Of a stretch of 64,000 nucleotides of DNA, positions 34,918 through 44,472 are shown piece after piece. Both the position numbers and the translations under genes were made by a program. Every line of letters begins with the position of its first letter. Positions within the stretch are counted from its first letter, which is position 1. The stretch is from LMUY01 sp964244585. Lineage in GTDB: Bacteria; Pseudomonadota; Alphaproteobacteria; Acetobacterales; Acetobacteraceae. The notes beneath the pieces were generated by a model. That model saw only the letters and a program-made list of their open reading frames with translations, was not told the DNA's origin and ran no database searches. Location of the stretch: the NCBI GenBank assembly GCA_964244585.1, contig CAXTJM010000016.1:1-64000 (forward strand), in the 5' to 3' direction.

Positions 34918-36495
34918 ATGAGCCAGTCCGACATCGTGCCGATCACCCGCGCCCTCATCTCCGTCTCCGACAAGGACCGGCTGGTGGAACTGGCGACGGC
35001 CCTGGCCGCCAACGGCACCCACATGCTGTCGACCGGCGGCTCCGCATCCGTGCTCCGCCAGGCGGGTCTGCCGGTGACCGAGGTGTCGGACCATACCGGC
35101 TTCCCGGAAATCCTGGACGGCCGGGTCAAGACCCTGGTGCCGCAAATCCATGGCGGGCTGCTGGGCCGGCGGGACCTGCCGGCGCACCGGGACCAGATGG
35201 CGGCGCACGGCATCGCGCCGATCGACCTGCTGGTGTCGAACCTCTACCCGTTCGAGGCGACGGTCGCATCCGGCGCCGACAGGGCGAAGTGCGTGGAGAA
35301 CATCGACATCGGCGGTCCGGCCCTGATCCGCGCCGCGGCCAAGAACCACGACCACGTCGCCGTGGTCACCGAGACCGGGCAGTATGACGCCTTGTTGGCC
35401 GCCCTGGCGGCCGGCGGCACCACACTGGCCCTGCGGCGCGGGTTCGCGGCAGCGGCCTATGCCCGCACGGCAGCCTACGACGCCGCGATCGCGGCCTGGT
35501 TCGCCGCGGAACAGGGCGCGGAGTTCCCGGCCCGCATCACGTTCGGCGGCACGCTGCGACAGACCCTGCGCTATGGCGAGAACCCGCACCAACGCGCGGC
35601 GCTCTACGCCGCCGGAAACCGCCCCGGCGTCGCCGGCGCAAGGCAGGTCCAGGGCAAGGAGCTGTCGTACAACAACCTCAACGACACCGACGCCGCATTC
35701 GAATGCGTGGCCGAGTTCAGCGAGCCCACCATCGTGATCGTCAAGCACGCCAACCCGTGCGGCGTCGCCTCCGCCTCCAGCCTGGCGCAGGCGTGGGACG
35801 CCGCGCTGCGCTGCGACCCGGTGTCCGCCTTCGGGGGGATCGTGGCGGCGAACCGGACCCTGGATGCCGAGGCGGCAACCCGCATCGCGGCGATCTTCAG
35901 CGAGGTGATCGTGGCGCCGGACGCCGACGAGGCGGCGCGCGCCATCCTGTCCCGCAAGAAGAACCTGCGGCTGCTGCTGACCGGCGCCCTGCCCGACCCG
36001 GCGTCGGCGGGAATGCAGGTCCGCAGCCTGGCCGGCGGCCTGCTGGTGCAGACCCGCGACGCCGGGCGGTCGGCGGCGGACACCCTGCAGGTCGCCACGC
36101 AGCGCGCACCGACCGGGGCCGAGTTGGCCGACCTGCTGTTCGCCTTCCGCGTCTGCAAGCACGTCAAGTCCAACGCGATCGTGTATGCGCGCGGTGCGGC
36201 GACCGTGGGCGTGGGCGCCGGGCAGATGAGCCGCGTCGACTCCGCCCGCATCGCCGCCTGGAAGGGCGAGGCGGCAGCGCAGGCCGCCGGTGCGCCGGAC
36301 AATCTCACTCGGGGCAGCGTCGCGGCATCGGACGCGTTCTTCCCGTTCGCGGACGGGCTGGAGGCGATCGTCGCGGCCGGCGCGACCGCTGTCATCCAGC
36401 CCGGCGGCTCCATCCGCGACAACGAAGTGATCGCCGCGGCAGACAAAGCCGGGATAGCCATGGTCTTTACTGGCATGCGGCACTTTCGACATTGA
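34918..36495 (+). CDS. purH: Bifunctional AICAR formyltransferase/IMP cyclohydrolase
   Basis: Catalyses the last two steps of IMP synthesis. The ATG at 34918 gives 525 residues, the normal length; an upstream ATG at 34906 is possible. The N-terminal cyclohydrolase domain shows RALISVSDKDRLVELATAL, STGGSASVLRQAG, DGRVKTLVPQIHGG and LYPFE. The formyltransferase domain contains the conserved LRYGENPHQRAALY, LNDTDAAFECV, KHANPCGVA (catalytic Lys-His) and AFGGIVA, then SDAFFPFADGLE and PGGSIRDNEV. It lies 16 bases after the GT4 gene. The iron-exporter gene follows with a regulatory-looking dyad in the gap. Confidence 0.97.
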   Translation: MSQSDIVPITRALISVSDKDRLVELATALAANGTHMLSTGGSASVLRQAGLPVTEVSDHTGFPEILDGRVKTLVPQIHGGLLGRRDLPAHRDQMAAHGIAPIDLLVSNLYPFEATVASGADRAKCVENIDIGGPALIRAAAKNHDHVAVVTETGQYDALLAALAAGGTTLALRRGFAAAAYARTAAYDAAIAAWFAAEQGAEFPARITFGGTLRQTLRYGENPHQRAALYAAGNRPGVAGARQVQGKELSYNNLNDTDAAFECVAEFSEPTIVIVKHANPCGVASASSLAQAWDAALRCDPVSAFGGIVAANRTLDAEAATRIAAIFSEVIVAPDADEAARAILSRKKNLRLLLTGALPDPASAGMQVRSLAGGLLVQTRDAGRSAADTLQVATQRAPTGAELADLLFAFRVCKHVKSNAIVYARGAATVGVGAGQMSRVDSARIAAWKGEAAAQAAGAPDNLTRGSVAASDAFFPFADGLEAIVAAGATAVIQPGGSIRDNEVIAAADKAGIAMVFTGMRHFRH

Positions 36496-36508
36496 GAAGC
36501 ATTCGCAA
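36492..36508. promoter_or_regulatory. Fur-box-like dyad upstream of mbfA
   Basis: TTGAGAAGCATTCGCAA is an imperfect 17-base inverted repeat (TTG-n-GAA-n3-TTC-n-CAA) between purH and the iron-exporter gene, about 50 bases before the latter. Its inner 15 bases (TGAGAAG-C-ATTCGCA) follow the 7-1-7 layout of a classical Fur box. It overlaps the last codons of purH. Irr or Fur binding is plausible but unproven. Confidence 0.45.
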
Positions 36509-36558
36509 CGTTTGCAGCAGCACTTGTCGAATACAGTAGGCTCGCTCATGTTGCTGTC

Positions 36559-37515
36559 ATGCGCGCCTTCGATACCTTGTCCGAACGTGAAATCCTCGCC
36601 TTGGCCATCAGCAACGAGGAGGAGGACGGGCGGATCTACACCGATTTCGCCGAAGGCCTGCGGGACGACTACCCCGACACGGCGCACGTCTTCACCGACA
36701 TGGCGGAGGAGGAGGACGAGCATCGCCGCATCCTGATCGACACCTATACCGAGCGGTTCGGCAGCCATATCCCGTTGATCCGGCGCCAGGATGTGCGCGG
36801 CTTCGCTCCCCGCCGGGCCATCTGGCAATTCCGCCCACTTGGGCTGGAGGCGGTGCGCAGCCACGCCCGCCAGATGGAGAACGATGCCGCCCGGTTCTAC
36901 CGGGAAGCCGCAGGACGGGCGACGGATACGGCGGTGCGCCGCCTGCTCGGCGACCTGGCTGCCGCGGAGGCGAAGCATGAGACCACCGCCGGCACGATAG
37001 AGGCCAAGCGCCTGCCCGGCGACGTGCGCGCGCGGGAGGATGACGACGCCCGCCGCCGCTTCGTGTTGCAGATCGTGCAGCCCGGCCTGGTCGGACTGAT
37101 GGACGGCTCGGTCTCGACCCTGGCGCCGGTCTTCGCCGCCGCGTTTGCGACGCACTCCACCTGGAGCACGTTCCTGGTGGGCCTAGCCGCCTCGATCGGC
37201 GCCGGCATCTCGATGGGCTTCGCCGAGGCGCTGGCGGATGACGGCAAGCTGTCCGGCCGGGGCACGCCATATCTCCGCGGCCTGGTCTGCGGGCTGATGA
37301 CGATGGCCGGCGGCATCGGCCACACCCTGCCCTATCTGGTGCCGGCGTTCTGGACCGCCACCGGGCTGTCCTTCGGCGTCGTCGTGGTGGAGTTGGCGAT
37401 CATCGCCTGGATCCAGTGGCGCTACATGGAGACGCCGCCGATCTCCGCCATGGCGAAGGTCATGCTCGGCGGCGCCCTGGTCCTCGCCGCCGGCATCCTC
37501 ATCGGCAACGGATGA
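36559..37515 (+). CDS. mbfA: MbfA-type membrane ferritin/iron exporter
   Basis: 318-residue protein combining an N-terminal ferritin-like (rubrerythrin) di-iron domain and a C-terminal VIT1/CCC1-type membrane domain. MbfA proteins export iron and protect against iron and peroxide stress in alphaproteobacteria. The di-iron ligands fit SNEEEDGRIYTDF (about 18), MAEEEDEHRRIL (about 52), QMENDAARFYREA (about 106) and AEAKHETTAG (about 136). The membrane part starts QPGLVGLMDGSVSTLAPVF (about 174) and has five helices with the MGFAEALADDG segment. The Fur-like dyad upstream supports iron-responsive control. It converges with the ABC transporter genes. Confidence 0.9.
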   Translation: MRAFDTLSEREILALAISNEEEDGRIYTDFAEGLRDDYPDTAHVFTDMAEEEDEHRRILIDTYTERFGSHIPLIRRQDVRGFAPRRAIWQFRPLGLEAVRSHARQMENDAARFYREAAGRATDTAVRRLLGDLAAAEAKHETTAGTIEAKRLPGDVRAREDDDARRRFVLQIVQPGLVGLMDGSVSTLAPVFAAAFATHSTWSTFLVGLAASIGAGISMGFAEALADDGKLSGRGTPYLRGLVCGLMTMAGGIGHTLPYLVPAFWTATGLSFGVVVVELAIIAWIQWRYMETPPISAMAKVMLGGALVLAAGILIGNG

Positions 37516-37540
37516 TGAAAGCCTGCTGCCTCTAAAAGCC

Positions 37541-37559
37541 CTCCCAGAGCGAGAGGGAG
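37541..37559 (-). terminator. Weak hairpin in the convergent mbfA/oppF gap
   Basis: Inverted repeat CTCCC (37541-37545) and GGGAG (37555-37559) with a nine-base loop. On the minus strand it is followed within a few bases by CTTTT, so it may terminate the ABC transporter operon. The stem and the T-run are both short, so confidence is low. Confidence 0.3.
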
Positions 37560-37572
37560 AAAACCGGGCACG

Positions 37573-38554
<982 letters not shown>

Positions 38555-38562
<8 letters not shown>

Positions 38563-39520
38563 TGGCGTACAACCAGCAGGCGGCCTGCGTCTCCTTGGCG
38601 GGCATCAGCTCCGGCCGCTCGCGTTGGCAGCGGTCGAACACCTTCGGGCAGCGCGGATTGTACGGGCAGCCGGGCGGGATCGCGTTCAGCCGCGGCATGG
38701 CGCCGTCGATCTGCGCCAATCGCTCCACGCGGGCGCGCAAGGCCGGGATCGAGGCCATCAGGCCCTCGGTGTAAGGATGCGAGGGGCGATGCACCACGGC
38801 GGCAACGCTCCCCACCTCGATCACCCGGCCGGCATACATCACCGCCACGCGGTCGCAGGTCTCGGCGATGACGCCCATGTCGTGCGTCACCAGCAGCACG
38901 GCCGTGCCATGCTCCCGCGCCAGCCGGCGCAACAGGGCGATCACCTGCGCCTGGATCGACACGTCCAGCGCGGTGGTCGGCTCGTCGGCGATCACCAGCC
39001 TGGGTTCGGCGCACAGCGCCAACGCGATCACCACGCGCTGCCGCATGCCGCCGCTGAATTCATGCGGGTAGGCGCCCACCCGCTCCGCCGCGCCGGGGAT
39101 GCCGACATCCACCAGCCACTGCACCGCCCGCGCCTTGGCAGCCTTGTCGGACAGGGGGAGGTGGGTCTGCATGGTTTCCACCAGCTGCCGCCCCACCGTG
39201 TAGAGCGGGTTGAGCGTGGTGAGCGGGTCCTGGAACACCGCGCCGATCTGCCGGCCGCGCACCCGGCGCATCTGCTCCGGCGGCAAGGTGTCGATGCGGC
39301 GCCCGTCCAGGCTCACCTGGCCGCCCACCACGATGCCCGGCGGCTCCAGCAGCCCGATGATCGCGGCCCCGGTCAGCGACTTGCCCGCCCCGCTCTCCCC
39401 CACGACGCCGAGGATCTCGCCGGGCCCGATCGACAGCGACACCCGGTCGAGCGCGTGCAGCCGCCCGCGCCGGGTGGGGAAATCGACCGACAGGTCCCGC
39501 ACGTCGAGTAGCGCGGTCAT
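38555..39520 (-). CDS. Peptide/nickel-type ABC transporter ATP-binding protein (OppD/DppD-like)
   Basis: First ATPase of the importer; ATG 39520 gives 321 residues and overlaps the permease gene by four bases. Walker A is GESGAGKS near 40, the signature is SGGMRQRVVIALAL, and Walker B LVIADEPTTALD follows it. The C-terminal family segment GCPYNPRCPKVFDRC is present. ATP hydrolysis by this and the OppF-like subunit powers import through the two permeases. An upstream reading back to 39622 lies inside the permease gene and is not used. Confidence 0.93.
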
Positions 39521-40431
39521 CGCAGCCTCGGGTTCACGGCGTCGCGCAGCCAGTCCCCCAGCAGGTTGATCGCCAGCACCATCAGCGCCAGCACGATTCC
39601 CGGGAAGATGGTGATCCACCACTCACCGCTGTAGAGATAGTCGTTGCCGACCCGGATGAGCGTGCCGAGCGAGGGCTGCGTCGCGGGCAGCCCGACGCCC
39701 AGGAAGGACAGCGTCGCCTCGTCCAGGATCGACAGGCCGATATTGATGGTCGCGATCACCACCACCGGCCCCCAGGCGTTCGGCAGGATATGGGTCAGCA
39801 CGATGCGCGGCCCGGATAGGCCGATCACCCGGGCCGCCAGCACGTAGTCGCGGCCACGCTCCACCATGGTGGAGCCGCGGACCGTGCGGGCGAATTGCGG
39901 CCAGCGGCTGATGCCGATGGCGAAGATCAGCACGTACACCTCCAGCGCTTCGTGCAGCCCGGCCGGCAGGGCGACGCTCACCACCCCGTCCACCAGCAGC
40001 GCGATCAGGATGGCGGGAAAGGTGAGCTGCACGTCCGCCACCCGCATCAGCAGCGCGTCCACCGTCCCGCCCAGATACCCGGCTGCCAGCCCCACCAGGA
40101 TGCCCACGAGCATGGCGAACACCACCGCGGAAAGCCCGATCACCAGGCTGATGCGGCCGCCATAGATCATGGCCGACACCAGGTCGCGCCCCTGGTTGTC
40201 CGTGCCCAGCAGGTGCGCCGCACTGCCATCCGGCATGAAGGCAGGCGGGATGAAGCTGTCCATCAGGTTGAGGCTGGCGAGGTCGAACGGGTCGTAGGGC
40301 GCGACCCACGGCGCCAGGGCCGCCGCGCCGAAGCAGACCACCACGATGGCGGCCGATACGATGGCGATCGGCGAGCGGCGGAAATTGTAGAAAAGGTCGC
40401 TGTCCAGCGCGCGCGCCATGGCCGGGCTCAT
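39517..40431 (-). CDS. Peptide/nickel-type ABC transporter permease (OppC/DppC-like)
   Basis: 304-residue inner-membrane permease. After the short N-terminal OppC-type cytoplasmic tail (FYNFRRSPIAIVSAAIVVV) come LLGTDNQGRDLVSAMIYGGR, the marker of the C-type subunit. The BPD_transp EAA-loop region is near 215 (RDYVLAARVIGLSGPRIVLT). Five to six helices are visible. The start ATG at 40431 overlaps the stop of the OppB-like gene (ATGA), so the B-C-D-F set is translationally linked. Confidence 0.93.
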   Translation of the reverse strand: MSPAMARALDSDLFYNFRRSPIAIVSAAIVVVCFGAAALAPWVAPYDPFDLASLNLMDSFIPPAFMPDGSAAHLLGTDNQGRDLVSAMIYGGRISLVIGLSAVVFAMLVGILVGLAAGYLGGTVDALLMRVADVQLTFPAILIALLVDGVVSVALPAGLHEALEVYVLIFAIGISRWPQFARTVRGSTMVERGRDYVLAARVIGLSGPRIVLTHILPNAWGPVVVIATINIGLSILDEATLSFLGVGLPATQPSLGTLIRVGNDYLYSGEWWITIFPGIVLALMVLAINLLGDWLRDAVNPRLR

Positions 40432-41483
40432 CGCGCGCGTCCCACCCGCAGCCGGGGATCGACGGCGAAATACAGCAGGTCGACCACCAGGTTGATGATC
40501 ACGAACAGCACCGCCACCAGCAGCAGGTACGTGGACATTACAGGGATGTCGCCGACCTGGATCGACTGCACCAGCAGCAGCCCCATGCCGGGCCATTGGA
40601 ACACCGTCTCCGTCACGATGGAGAATGCCACGATGCCGCCGAGCTGCAGCCCGGCCACGGTGATGACCGGCACCAGCGTGTTCTTCAGCGCATGGCCGAA
40701 ATGGATCGCCCGGCTGGGCAGGCCGCGCGCGCGGGCGAACTTGATGTAGTCCGACCGCAGCACCTCCATCATCTCCGCCCGCACCAGCCGCATGATCAGC
40801 GTCATCTGGAACAGCCCGAGCGTGATCGCGGGCAGGATGAGCGCCTTCAGCCCGGACACGGTGAGCAGCCCGGTGGTCCAGCCGCCGATCGCGACGGTGG
40901 CGCCGCGGCCATAGGAGGGCAGCCAGCCGAGCAGCACGCTGAACACCAGGATCAGCAGAATGCCGATTAGGAAGGTCGGCAGCGAAACCCCCAGCAGGCT
41001 GACCAGCATGAACAGGCGCGAGCTGAAGGCATTGCGGTAGATGCCGGTGTAGACGCCGGCGGGGACGCCCACGACCAGGGCGAACAGGGCCGCCACCAGG
41101 GAAAGCTCCGCGGTGGCGGGCAGCCGCTCCGCGATCAGGCTGGAGACCGGGCGCGCCAGGCGGTAGCTGACGCCGAACTCGCCATGCAGCACGGCCCAGA
41201 TGAACTTGGCATACTGCACCAGGAAAGGCTGGTCCAACCCCAGCTCGTGCGTCATCCGCACGCGGTCGGCCTCCGTGTAGGAGGTGCCCAGCATGATGTT
41301 CACCGGGTCGCCGACGAAGGCGAACAGGGCGAACGCGATCAAACCGACCACGAGAAGGACAGGAATAGCTTGCAGGATACGGGAGAGGATGAAGGCGGCG
41401 ATGGCGAAGGCGCTCCTGCAACGGATGGGCGACGTTAGGACGGCGCACCCGGCGGCAGCAAGGCCGACCTGCCGGCAGCGCAT
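40428..41483 (-). CDS. Peptide/nickel-type ABC transporter permease (OppB/DppB-like)
   Basis: 351-residue inner-membrane permease. The usual family start is near FILSRILQAIPVLLVVGLIA, but no ATG, GTG or TTG occurs there in frame. The ATG at 41483 therefore adds about 28 unusual residues (MRCRQVGLAAAGCAVL...). Conserved parts are LGLDQPFLVQYAKFI and GEFGVSYRLARPV in the periplasmic loop, LPATAELSLVAALFALVVGVPAG, and the EAA-like RSDYIKFARARGLP. It follows the PerM-like gene by six bases on the same strand. There is no substrate-binding protein gene next to it. Confidence 0.9.
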   Translation of the reverse strand: MRCRQVGLAAAGCAVLTSPIRCRSAFAIAAFILSRILQAIPVLLVVGLIAFALFAFVGDPVNIMLGTSYTEADRVRMTHELGLDQPFLVQYAKFIWAVLHGEFGVSYRLARPVSSLIAERLPATAELSLVAALFALVVGVPAGVYTGIYRNAFSSRLFMLVSLLGVSLPTFLIGILLILVFSVLLGWLPSYGRGATVAIGGWTTGLLTVSGLKALILPAITLGLFQMTLIMRLVRAEMMEVLRSDYIKFARARGLPSRAIHFGHALKNTLVPVITVAGLQLGGIVAFSIVTETVFQWPGMGLLLVQSIQVGDIPVMSTYLLLVAVLFVIINLVVDLLYFAVDPRLRVGRAR

Positions 41484-41489
41484 GGGTGG

Positions 41490-42530
41490 CTAGGCCAGCG
41501 GGTCTTCGACGACGGCGAACTCCGCGACGAGGGTGAAGCCCACGCCCAGCAGCACCGGACCAAGGAAGATGCCCAGCAAGCCGAATGCGAGCGCGCCGCC
41601 GAGCACGCCCAGCACCGTCAGCAGGAACGGCAATTGCGCGCCGCGGGCGATGAAATAGGGCCGGATCAGGCTGTCGGCGCCCGACACTGCGACGACGCCG
41701 TAGACCACCAGGAAGATCGCCCAGCCGGTATGCCCGGTGCTGAGCAGCCAAAGCGCTGCCGGGATCCAGATCATCGGCGCGCCGATCGGCAGCACGGAGA
41801 CGAAGCCGGCGATCGCGCCCAGCAGCACCGGGCGCGGTACGCCCGTCAGCCAGAGGCCGAATGCCGTCAGCATGCCCTGCACCACCGCGGTGCCCAGCAG
41901 GCCGTACACCGTGCCGCGGATCACCTGGCCGGTGACCACGATCAGCCGCTCGGCATAGGCCCCGGCGATGCGCCGCATGATGGCGCGCAGGTGCATGCCC
42001 AGCCGGTCGCCATACACCCAGAAGAAGAAGGCGATGAACAAGGCCAGCAGGAACTGCAAGACGCCCGACGCGATGCCCAACAGGAGGGTGAGCCCGTTTT
42101 CCGCGATCAGGCCGAAATAGGGCCGGAAGAAATCCGCCATCACGCTCAGATCCGCTGCCCAGCTGTTCCAATAGTCCGACAGCGTCGGGCCGATCAGCGG
42201 CACCCTGAACAGCCATTCCGGCGCCCCCGGCAGGCCGCTATCCAGCAGATGCTGGATCGATTGTCGCAGCTGGTCCACATCGTCGGAGCCGGCCGGCGCC
42301 GCGACCGCCAGCGGCAGAACCAGGATCAGCGAGGTGAGCAGGACCATGACCAGGGCGGCGCCGGTCCGGCCGATATGGCTGCGGTCCCGCACCCACTCGA
42401 ATACCGGCCATGTTGTGAAGACCAGGATGCCGCCCCAGAGCAGGGCGGAGGTGAAGGGATGCAGCACGAAGCCGCAGCCGATGGCGATGCCGGCCAGCAG
42501 CAATCCCATCAGCAGCCGTTCTGCGATCAT
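41490..42530 (-). CDS. AI-2E/PerM-family transporter
   Basis: 346-residue polytopic membrane protein of the AI-2E exporter (PerM/YdiK/TqsA) family. Two N-terminal helices start at MIAERLLMGLLLAGIAIGCG; the family core is ALFIAFFFWVYGDRLG, GTVYGLLGTAVVQGMLTAFG, PRPVLLGAIAGFVSVLPIGAP, and a C-terminal GGALAFGLLGIFLGPVLLGV. Members export autoinducer-2 or carry sodium or other ions; the substrate here is unknown. It precedes the ABC genes by six bases and may be read with them, although no functional link is known. It is divergent from the hydroxypyruvate isomerase gene, with 54 bases between. Confidence 0.9.
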   Translation of the reverse strand: MIAERLLMGLLLAGIAIGCGFVLHPFTSALLWGGILVFTTWPVFEWVRDRSHIGRTGAALVMVLLTSLILVLPLAVAAPAGSDDVDQLRQSIQHLLDSGLPGAPEWLFRVPLIGPTLSDYWNSWAADLSVMADFFRPYFGLIAENGLTLLLGIASGVLQFLLALFIAFFFWVYGDRLGMHLRAIMRRIAGAYAERLIVVTGQVIRGTVYGLLGTAVVQGMLTAFGLWLTGVPRPVLLGAIAGFVSVLPIGAPMIWIPAALWLLSTGHTGWAIFLVVYGVVAVSGADSLIRPYFIARGAQLPFLLTVLGVLGGALAFGLLGIFLGPVLLGVGFTLVAEFAVVEDPLA

Positions 42531-42584
42531 GGCCGGTGGGTTAACCTAGCCCCCACACGCTGCCAACCCAGTAAGGACCCAGCC

Positions 42585-43364
42585 ATGCCGCGCTTCTGCG
42601 CCAACCTGACGATGATGTTCAACGAACACCCGTTCCTGGACCGTTTCGCGGCCGCATCGGCGGCCGGCTTCACGGCGGTGGAGTTCCTGTTCCCGTACGA
42701 CCATGTGGCGGCCGAGATCCGGGCGCGGCTGGACGACCATGGGCTGGAGCAGATCCTGTTCAACATGCCGCCCGGCGACTGGGGCGTGGGCGAGCGGGGG
42801 CTGGCCAGCCTGCCGGGCCGCGCCGCCGAGTTCCGCGACGGCGTGAAGCGCGCGCTGGACTACGCCGCAGTGCTGGGGACGAAGCGGCTGCATTGCATGG
42901 CCGGACTGGTGCCCGCCGGCACCGCGCAGGGCACCGCGGCGAGCCTCTACGCAGCCAACCTTGCCTGGGCGTGCGAACAGGCGAGCGCTGCCGGCGTGCT
43001 GGTCGTGATCGAACCCATCAACCATCGCGACATGCCAGGCTTCTTCCTGAACACGACGGACCAGGGGGCTGCCGTGGTGGAGGCGATCGGGCGCGACCGA
43101 CTTGCCCTGCTGTTCGATGTCTATCACTGCCAGGTCACGGAAGGTGACGTGACCAGCCGCCTGGCCAAGCTGTTGCCGTTGGTGGGCCACATCCAGGTCG
43201 CCGACGTGCCCGCACGCAACGAGCCCGGGACCGGCGAACTGAACTGGCGGTATGTCTTCGACCGCATGGATGCGCTGGGCTATGCCGGGTGGGTTGGCTG
43301 CGAATACCGGCCAGCGCGAGACACAGTATCAGGATTGGGATGGATCGCCGAGTTCCGCGTTTAG
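42585..43364 (+). CDS. hyi: Hydroxypyruvate isomerase-like protein
   Basis: 259-residue TIM-barrel enzyme of the hydroxypyruvate isomerase family, converting hydroxypyruvate to tartronate semialdehyde in glyoxylate use. It starts MPRFCANLTMMFNEHPFLDR, the family start, followed by GFTAVEFLFPYD. The metal ligands are in VVIEPINHRDMPGFF (Glu), LLFDVYHCQVTEGD (Asp, His), and VGCEYRP (Glu). ATG 42585 is the family-like start; an open frame continuing upstream through the PerM gene is antisense. Other glyoxylate genes are not seen next to it. Confidence 0.9.
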   Translation: MPRFCANLTMMFNEHPFLDRFAAASAAGFTAVEFLFPYDHVAAEIRARLDDHGLEQILFNMPPGDWGVGERGLASLPGRAAEFRDGVKRALDYAAVLGTKRLHCMAGLVPAGTAQGTAASLYAANLAWACEQASAAGVLVVIEPINHRDMPGFFLNTTDQGAAVVEAIGRDRLALLFDVYHCQVTEGDVTSRLAKLLPLVGHIQVADVPARNEPGTGELNWRYVFDRMDALGYAGWVGCEYRPARDTVSGLGWIAEFRV

Positions 43365-43366
43365 CC

Positions 43367-43380
43367 TTGGACATGTCCAA
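43367..43380. promoter_or_regulatory. Perfect 14-base palindrome TTGGACATGTCCAA
   Basis: The palindrome begins three bases after the hyi stop codon and 147 bases before the XRE regulator. Half-sites TTGGACA and TGTCCAA are exact. It could be an operator of the downstream regulator, or a small stem at the end of hyi, but there is no T-run after it. Confidence 0.4.
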
Positions 43381-43461
43381 AGATTGTTGCTAGCGTATGA
43401 TCATCGCAAATGCGTGGATTTTTGTTGGAATGAACCGCCTCGGCTGGAACAAACGCTTGAC

Positions 43462-43473
43462 GTGTTGGAACAC
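43462..43473. promoter_or_regulatory. Operator-like dyad GTGTTGGAACAC
   Basis: Arms GTGTT and AACAC flank GG. It falls just inside a TTGACG (43457-43462) and TTAGGT (43481-43486) pair that could be a promoter with an 18-base spacer for the XRE regulator, so an occupant would block transcription. Inference only. Confidence 0.35.
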
Positions 43474-43526
43474 AATGGCGTTAGGTTTCGGCGGATGATC
43501 GTGTGGTTGGTATGTGAGGGCTGCCG

Positions 43527-44435
43527 GTGGCTGATGGGGGGCTGAGTGATATGCGGTTCACGGAAATCGGCCAGCAGTTGAGGGCATACCGGCTCGAATC
43601 GGGGCTGCGGGCGGAAGAGATCGCGGCCCGGCTCGGCGTGTCCCGGGCTGCCTTGTACCGATATGAAAAAGGCGAGGTCATCAAGCTCGACACGGTGAAG
43701 CGCCTGGCCGAATTGCTCAAGATATCGCCGCTCTCGCTGCTGGGCATCGGTGTCGAGTACTACAACCGGCCGGTCGGCTATTTCGAGCGTGTCCGCCAGA
43801 CCGAGGAAGCGGCCGACCAGATCCTCCAGGTGTTCGGGCCGCTGTGCTATCTGACGACGTCGGAATCGTATGACGCCGTGCTGGCCGAGGCATATGAGGC
43901 GGCGATTGCTCAGTCCGCCGCCGACAAATCTGCCCTGCGTGCCTCGGTCGAGCAGGTGCAGGGCATCCTGGCCGCCCGCAAGCGGATGTATTTGATGCGC
44001 CGTCCGGGCATCATCGCCATCCTGTCGCTGGCGCGGATCCAGCGGCTGCTGGACTCCGGCATCGCTGGCAACCTGGACCTGCCGGAATCGATACGGCGCC
44101 GGTGCCGGCAAGTGGCCGAGACGGAGGTCGAGCACATCGCCTCCATGATGGAGGCCGAACCGATGGGATTGCAGTTCGGCGTGCTGCCCTCGGCCGAGCC
44201 CACCAGCTCGTTCAAGATCCTGCGCGCTCGTGACCGCGCGACGTTGGCCATCAACCCGTTCCGGGCGGATGGGCTGCCCAGCATCCAGACCGGCGTCGCG
44301 ATGATCACCGGCGCGGACGAAGCGGTGGCCACCCACCAGCGCGTGGCGGAGCAGATGTGGCGCGAATCGCTCAAGGGCGCGGCCGGCGCCGCCCAGGTCC
44401 GCGCTCTGATGCAGGTCAAGCGCGCCGCCGCCTGA
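43527..44435 (+). CDS. XRE-family transcriptional regulator with long C-terminal domain
   Basis: 302-residue DNA-binding protein. The helix-turn-helix is at about 14-68 (IGQQLRAYRLESGLRAEEIAARLGV... then SRAALYRYEKGEV). The remaining 230 residues form a helical sensory domain of unknown ligand, with YFERVRQTEEAADQILQVFG, QVQGILAARKRMYLMRRP and SSFKILRARDRATLAINPFR. The GTG at 43527 has GAGGG six bases upstream; an ATG at 43551 is the other option. Base composition is a little less GC-rich than the neighbours. Two palindromes lie upstream, suggesting autoregulation. No fixed regulon can be named. Confidence 0.85.
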   Translation: MADGGLSDMRFTEIGQQLRAYRLESGLRAEEIAARLGVSRAALYRYEKGEVIKLDTVKRLAELLKISPLSLLGIGVEYYNRPVGYFERVRQTEEAADQILQVFGPLCYLTTSESYDAVLAEAYEAAIAQSAADKSALRASVEQVQGILAARKRMYLMRRPGIIAILSLARIQRLLDSGIAGNLDLPESIRRRCRQVAETEVEHIASMMEAEPMGLQFGVLPSAEPTSSFKILRARDRATLAINPFRADGLPSIQTGVAMITGADEAVATHQRVAEQMWRESLKGAAGAAQVRALMQVKRAAA

Positions 44436-44472
44436 GGCTGGTCCGCGCGCCAGCCGCCGGCTAGAACGCGGA

